From Streptomyces abyssomicinicus (GTDB lineage Bacteria; Actinomycetota; Actinomycetes; Streptomycetales; Streptomycetaceae), in contig NZ_BBZI01000008.1 in NCBI RefSeq assembly GCF_008974245.1, forward strand, positions 549,516-613,515: 64,000 nucleotides of DNA, written 5' to 3'. Shown here piece by piece: positions 60,250-64,000 of this stretch (position 1 is its first letter; each line of letters begins with the position of its first letter). The notes beneath the pieces were generated by a model. The model was given only the letters and a program-made list of their open reading frames with translations. It had not been told where the DNA came from and did no database searches. The translations under genes were made by a program, and so were the position numbers.

Positions 60250-61169
60250 TGGACCTCCTGAACTACGCCTTCATGCAGCGGGCGCTCCTCGCGGCCGTCC
60301 TGGTCGGCCTGACCGCGCCCGCCGTCGGCATCTACCTGGTGCAGCGCCGCCAGGCCCTGATGGGCGACGGCATCGGCCACGTCGCCATGACCGGTGTCGG
60401 CCTCGGCTTCCTGCTGAACTCCTCGCCGGTCTGGGTCGCCACCCTCGTCGCCGTCGCCGGCTCGGTGCTGATGGAGCTGATCCGCTGGTACGGCAAGGCC
60501 CGCGGCGACATCGCGCTGGCCATGCTCTTCTACGGCGGCATGGCGGGCGGCGTGCTGCTCACCGCCCTCGCCCCCGGCGGCACCAACGCCGGCCTGACCA
60601 CCTACCTGTTCGGCTCGCTCTCCACGGTGAGTTCCTCCGACGTCACCGCGATCTGCGTGCTCGCCGCGCTGGTGCTGCTGGTCACCGTGGGGCTGCGCCG
60701 CCAGCTCTTCGCGGTCAGCCAGGACGAGGAGTTCGCGCGGGTCACCGGGCTGCCGGTGCGGGCGCTGAACCTGCTGGTCGCGGTCACCGCGGCGGTCACC
60801 GTCACGGTCGCCATGCGGGTCGTCGGCCTGCTGCTGGTGTCCGCGCTGATGGTGGTGCCGGTCGCCGCCGCGCAGCAGCTGGCGCGGAGCTTCGCCGCGA
60901 CCTTCGCGATCGCGGTGGCGCTGGGCGTCGCCGCCACGCTGGGCGGCACGACCGTCTCGTACTACAACGACGTGCCGCCGGGCGCGACCATCGTGCTGCT
61001 GACCATCGGCGCGTTCGTGCTGCTCACGGCGCTGGCAACGCCCCTGGCCAGGCGGCGGGCGGCGGCCGACGCGCGGCGCGCGCGGGACGTGCGGACACCG
61101 GTCCCCCAGGACGAGGCCGAGTACGACCTCACGACGTCCGAAGGTCCCGCCGGTCGGCACGGACCCTGA
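60249..61169 (+). CDS. znuB: zinc ABC transporter, permease
   Basis: 306 residues, 7-8 transmembrane helices of the ABC-3 type: VGIYLVQRRQALMGDGIGHVAMTG, then LAMLFYGGMAGGVLL, LRRQLFAVSQDEEFARVTGLPVRALNLLVAV and VVGLLLVSALMVVPVAAAQQLARS. ATG overlaps the znuC stop (TGATG). The hydrophilic C-terminus after residue 270 is a short tail. Confidence 0.95.
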   Translation: MDLLNYAFMQRALLAAVLVGLTAPAVGIYLVQRRQALMGDGIGHVAMTGVGLGFLLNSSPVWVATLVAVAGSVLMELIRWYGKARGDIALAMLFYGGMAGGVLLTALAPGGTNAGLTTYLFGSLSTVSSSDVTAICVLAALVLLVTVGLRRQLFAVSQDEEFARVTGLPVRALNLLVAVTAAVTVTVAMRVVGLLLVSALMVVPVAAAQQLARSFAATFAIAVALGVAATLGGTTVSYYNDVPPGATIVLLTIGAFVLLTALATPLARRRAAADARRARDVRTPVPQDEAEYDLTTSEGPAGRHGP

Positions 61170-61227
61170 CCGCGCACCGCCGGGCTGGCACAATGGCCCG
61201 GCGACCCACGAATGTGAGGAGGCAACG

Positions 61228-61644
61228 GTGACGCCGACCGCCGGATCGCCCGTACGGGGCCGTTCCACCCGACAGCGCGCGGCCGTGGCACAGGCCCTGG
61301 ACGAGGTCAACGGATTCCGCAGCGCACAGGAGCTCCACGACCTGCTCCGTCACCGCGGCGACTCCGTGGGCCTCACCACCGTCTACCGGACGCTGCAGTC
61401 CCTCGCCGACGCGGGGGAGGTGGACGTCCTGCGCACCTCCGAGGGCGAGTCCGTCTACCGCCGCTGCTCCAGCGAGGAGCACCACCACCACCTGGTCTGC
61501 CGCGGCTGCGGCAAGGCCGTCGAGGTCGAGGGCCCCGCCGTCGAGCGGTGGGCCGACGCGATCGCCGCCGAACACGGCTTCGTCGACGTCGACCACACCG
61601 TCGAGATCTTCGGCACCTGCGCCGCCTGCGCGGCAGCCGGCTGA
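61228..61644 (+). CDS. zur: Fur family zinc uptake regulator
   Basis: 138 residues, full Fur fold. HTH with LTTVYRTLQSLADAGEVD, then HHHHLVCRGCG (His85-88, C91-x2-C94), metal-site residues around H116 and H123, and C131-x2-C134. Represses znuABC when zinc is bound; the box at 58440 is the likely target. GTG with GAGGAGG upstream; 58 bases after znuB, so probably the last gene of the same operon. Confidence 0.95.
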   Translation: MTPTAGSPVRGRSTRQRAAVAQALDEVNGFRSAQELHDLLRHRGDSVGLTTVYRTLQSLADAGEVDVLRTSEGESVYRRCSSEEHHHHLVCRGCGKAVEVEGPAVERWADAIAAEHGFVDVDHTVEIFGTCAACAAAG

Positions 61645-61664
61645 CGGTCCTCTCCCCGGGTAAC

Positions 61665-61732
61665 GACAAGCCGAAGCTCCGCCGCGTCACGGCACCTCGC
61701 AGGTGCCCGACACGACGGAGCTTCGGCTTGTC
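61665..61732 (+). terminator. terminator of znu-zur operon
   Basis: Perfect 17-bp arms GACAAGCCGAAGCTCCG and CGGAGCTTCGGCTTGTC enclose a second perfect hairpin (GGCACCT/AGGTGCC with a CGC loop). Unusual nested structure 20 bases after zur. Confidence 0.85.
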
Positions 61733-61756
61733 CAGCTCCGCCCTCATCGAGCGGAT

Positions 61757-61990
61757 TCACGGGACTGTCCACGAAGCGCACGCCATGCCGAGATGGACCC
61801 GCACTTCGTCGTCCTGCAGCGTTCGAACCCTCACGATGACGCTGTTGTCGCAATCACCGATCCGGTTGCTGTAGCTTCCGCCCTCCATGTCCTCCTCTTC
61901 GGGGAGGGTCTGCCATTCCCTCTCCTCGCCTTCGAACGTGCCGCCGAACAGGGCGAGGTCCGCTAGGCCGGAATCAGGCTCCGCCCGTCG
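61757..61990 (-). pseudogene. coding-like fragment without a start codon
   Basis: On the minus strand a 77-codon open frame reads EREWQTLPEEEDMEG and SYSNRIGDCDNSVIVRVRT, then VRVHLGMACASWTVP, ending at a TGA at 61757-61759. Codon bias looks like real coding DNA, yet no ATG, GTG or TTG lies between the upstream TAG (61991-61993) and an internal ATG about 43 codons from the end. Either a truncated gene or a 43-residue peptide starting at that ATG (AGAGG nearby). Family not recognised. Confidence 0.35.
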
Positions 61991-62152
61991 CTACACCCGT
62001 CTTACATGCGCGGACCGCTCTCCCCCGCAGCCTCACCCGCGTCGGGACCACACCCGAAGCAGGCCAGGGCGGCCAGAACCGACACGAGGCAACCCGCCAA
62101 GAATCTTGGTCCGTCGGACGTCACGGTCACCGACCTGAACCCTCCATCCCCT

Positions 62153-62697
62153 TCAGACGCGCTGCAGATGCTGGTCGAGAAGAGTGCGCAGGCGGTCCAG
62201 GGAGATCTGGTCGGGGGCGCCGCGCTTCGCGATCCAGCCGCCCCGTATCCCGGCGCGCTGCGGACCGCGCAGGACGAAGAGACGGTCGGTCTCGACGTAG
62301 CTGCCGAAGGCGCCCCACGCCAGGTGGGCGTCCATGGTGGCCGTCGCGGTGCGTACGCCGTCCTCGTCGACCGTCACCCGGCACGGCACCAGCTGGTCGC
62401 CGACGGCCCTGGCCTGCCGACGCGCCGACGCGCCGACAGGACGTACACCCAGGGCAGCACCAGCGCTTCCAGCAGCAACAGCGAACCGAAGGCCCCGAAG
62501 GCGGTCGACCCCGTGACGGCCGCGCCGGCCACCGCAGCGACGCCCAGGACCCCGAGCACGACCCAGACCGCGGGCCTGCTGACGAGGCCGGCCATACCTC
62601 GCTGCTTGCGCGAGAGCACCTTCACCGTCTCCCGGAGATCCTCCACCGTGCTCTCGTACTCGAAGACCACGGCCCCCGGCACCACGTCCTGGCTCAC
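62153..62697 (-). pseudogene. YcxB-like protein gene, frameshifted by an 8-bp duplication
   Basis: The N-terminal part (GTG at 62697, SQDVVPGAVVFEYESTVEDL...) runs through two hydrophobic helices (VWVVLGVLGVAAVAGAAV and LLLLEALVLPWVYVL) and breaks at SARRR, stopping soon after. The remainder (LVPCRVTVDEDGVRT...HLAWGAFGSYVETDRLFVLRG...ISLDRLRTLLDQHL) continues in another frame to 62153. Removing one of two tandem GACGCGCC units (62419-62434) restores one 178-residue frame, a YcxB-like C-terminal protein: the 545-base span less 8 is exactly 179 codons. A GAAGAGGGG ribosome site precedes the GTG. Confidence 0.85.
62419..62434. repeat. tandem GACGCGCC duplication
   Basis: Two adjacent copies of the 8-mer GACGCGCC at the frameshift point of the YcxB-like gene; slippage between one and two copies would switch the frame. 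Confidence 0.85.
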
Positions 62698-62976
62698 GGC
62701 CCACCCCTCTTCCTCACCGGTCAAAGAGCCTGATCGTAGCCACAGCGGAAGGAGGGACCCCGGACGGATGTCACGCCCCCGGGCGGGAGGCCTCCGTGGC
62801 CGGCAACCGCCCGCCGGACACCGCGCGCCGTTGACAGCCCAGGACGCCCCGGCCAACACTGCCGAGGAGCCGCCCCGCCGATCGGGGCCGCCGCCCTTCT
62901 CCTCGGCCGCGTCGGGCCCGCGGGAGCATGCCGCGCCGCCGGACCTCCGCGGTCGCCCCCCACCGAAGGAGTACTC

Positions 62977-63678
62977 GTGCACCTGGACCGGACACCCGAC
63001 CGGAACGTCCCCCACTTATCCGGCCCCAGCCGCAGAAGCGTCCTGGCCCGGGCCGCCGGCGTGGCGCTCGCCGCCGGCCCGGGCTCGCTGCTGCTGCCCG
63101 GCACCGCGCACGCGCAGACCGTCACGACGCCGCAGAGCGGCACGCACGACGGCCACTACTACCAGTTCTGGACCGACGGCACCGGAACGGTCGCCATGAC
63201 GCTCGGCGCCGCCGGCCGGTACACCGTCAACTGGACGGGCTGCGGAAACTTCGTGGCGGGCAAGGGCTGGGCCACCGGCGGCCGCAGGACCGTCCAGTGG
63301 TCGGGCGCCTTCGCCCCCTCCGGCAACGGCTACCTGTCCGTCTACGGCTGGGCACGGAACCCGCTCGTCGAGTACTACATCGTCGACGGCTACGGCTCCT
63401 ACCGGCCCACCCACCCCGACCACCGGGGCACGCTCACCAGCGACGGCCAGGTCTACGACATCTACCGCACGGTGCGGTACCCCAGTGGCGGCACCCAGAT
63501 CCTGCAGCAGTACTGGAGCGTCAACCGGGGCAGGCGCACCCAGGGCGGCACCGTCACCACCGGCAACCACTTCGACGCGTGGTCACGCGCCGGGATGACC
63601 CTGGCCGGCTTCGAGTTCATGATCGTCGCGACCGAGGGTTACCAGAGCAGCGGGCGGTCCGACATCCTCGTCGGCTGA
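62977..63678 (+). CDS. Tat-exported GH11 xylanase
   Basis: 233 residues, extracellular endo-1,4-beta-xylanase. Tat-type signal (SRRSVLARAAGVALAAG, cleavage about A46 in GTAHA). The jelly-roll core has HYYQFWTDGTG, LGAAGRYTVNWTGCGNFVAGKGW, nucleophile E132 in NPLVEYYIVDGYGSYRP, thumb region YPSGGTQILQQYWSVN and acid/base E220 in MIVATEGYQSSG. No carbohydrate-binding module. GTG with GAAGGAG upstream. The 62698-62976 gap holds its promoter; no clear operator was seen. Confidence 0.95.
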   Translation: MHLDRTPDRNVPHLSGPSRRSVLARAAGVALAAGPGSLLLPGTAHAQTVTTPQSGTHDGHYYQFWTDGTGTVAMTLGAAGRYTVNWTGCGNFVAGKGWATGGRRTVQWSGAFAPSGNGYLSVYGWARNPLVEYYIVDGYGSYRPTHPDHRGTLTSDGQVYDIYRTVRYPSGGTQILQQYWSVNRGRRTQGGTVTTGNHFDAWSRAGMTLAGFEFMIVATEGYQSSGRSDILVG

Positions 63679-63705
63679 CGGCCCGGCGGGGTGGTCCGGC
63701 CGGGG

Positions 63706-64000
63706 TCAGGCCCCGGCCGGGCCGCCCCGCATCGCGGACTCCATGGCGAGGAGCTGCTCGTTGGGGACGGCCCCGCCGAAGCGGCGGTCGCGCTGCGCGT
63801 ACTCCAGGCAGGCGCGCCACAGGTCTCGGCGGTCGAAGTCGGGCCACAGGACGTCCTGGAAGACCATCTCCGCGTAGGCGGACTGCCACAGCAGGTAGTT
63901 GGAGGTCCGCTGCTCGCCGCTGGGGCGCAGGAAGAGGTCGACGTCCGGCATGTCCGGGTAGTACAGGTACTTCGCGAAGGTCTTCTCGTTGACCTTGGAC
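63706..64000 (-). CDS. uppS: isoprenyl (undecaprenyl) diphosphate synthase, C-terminal part
   Basis: Truncated by the right window edge; about 97 C-terminal residues visible. SKVNEKTFAKYLYYPDMPDVDLFLRPSGEQRTSNYLLWQSAYAEMVF is the hallmark of cis-prenyltransferases, with the catalytic-site region DLFLRPSGEQRTSNFLLWQ and the final WPDFDRRDLWRACLEYAQRDRRFG. It makes the undecaprenyl carrier lipid for cell-wall synthesis. Convergent with the xylanase gene. Confidence 0.95.
   Translation of the reverse strand, partial: SKVNEKTFAKYLYYPDMPDVDLFLRPSGEQRTSNYLLWQSAYAEMVFQDVLWPDFDRRDLWRACLEYAQRDRRFGGAVPNEQLLAMESAMRGGPAGA

Noticed and set aside
61815..61835. GTTCGAACCC resembling a tRNA T-arm
   Set aside because: No cloverleaf can be built around it; it lies inside a coding-like minus-strand frame.

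Overview
The window is high-G+C actinobacterial DNA, almost certainly a Streptomyces chromosome: GTG starts and stop/start overlaps are common, third codon positions are mostly G/C, and there is a WhiJ/AbaA-type regulator trio, a CebR-type cellulase operator and a Zur-controlled zinc operon. The order ppdK, a GH63-like hydrolase, dus, then glyS, znuABC, zur and uppS matches my memory of the SCO2494-SCO2509 part of the S. coelicolor core chromosome. Accessory blocks appear to be inserted into and beside that backbone.

Region by region: (1) 56-979, an SDR oxidoreductase. (2) 1775-11189, a defence island of visibly lower G+C: a MORC/MutL-type GHKL ATPase, a Z1-domain SF2 ATPase, a PD-(D/E)XK nuclease-like protein and an AIPR protein in one overlapping operon, facing a cytosine-C5 methyltransferase that carries a C-terminal EndoIII-like [4Fe-4S] domain. 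Poorly coding DNA with decayed remnants lies on both sides. (3) 12330-21640, housekeeping and carbohydrate genes: a PhoX-like protein, ppdK, a glycoside hydrolase, a GH6 cellulase with a CebR box, and dus. (4) 21765-24042, a DHA2 exporter and a methyltransferase coupled to xdhC. (5) 24042-42207, a large catabolic island: a three-subunit molybdenum hydroxylase with its XdhC factor, an MFS importer, a MarR regulator, an 88-bp tandem repeat, and an eleven-gene minus-strand operon (aldehyde dehydrogenase, extradiol-type dioxygenase, aspartate-dehydrogenase-like enzyme, alpha/beta hydrolase, cupin, two SDRs, ThDP enzyme, VanB-type reductase, a 71-residue HTH-like protein, Rieske oxygenase). (6) 42422-49906, a subtilase with a TrmB/LuxR-type regulator, an orphan ThDP enzyme, and an XRE/DUF397/RsbW-like trio. 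(7) 49993-56141, a VOC protein, two SMI1/KNR4 (SUKH) proteins, a small membrane protein, and facing them a 1273-residue secreted DNRLRE protein ending in a NucA/NucB-type DNase domain: a likely toxin-immunity locus. (8) 56833-64000, glyS, the znuABC-zur zinc system, a frameshifted YcxB-like gene, a GH11 xylanase and the end of uppS.

Functional links: the defence genes probably form one MORC/Z1-type restriction system, with the methyltransferase protecting the host. The molybdenum hydroxylase, importer, MarR and Rieske/extradiol operon probably degrade one unidentified aromatic or N-heteroaromatic compound. Two promoters in that island share sequence boxes. The strongest candidates for new biology are the methyltransferase fused to a glycosylase-like Fe-S domain that has lost its catalytic residues, the NucA/NucB-SUKH locus, and the uncharacterised catabolic operon.
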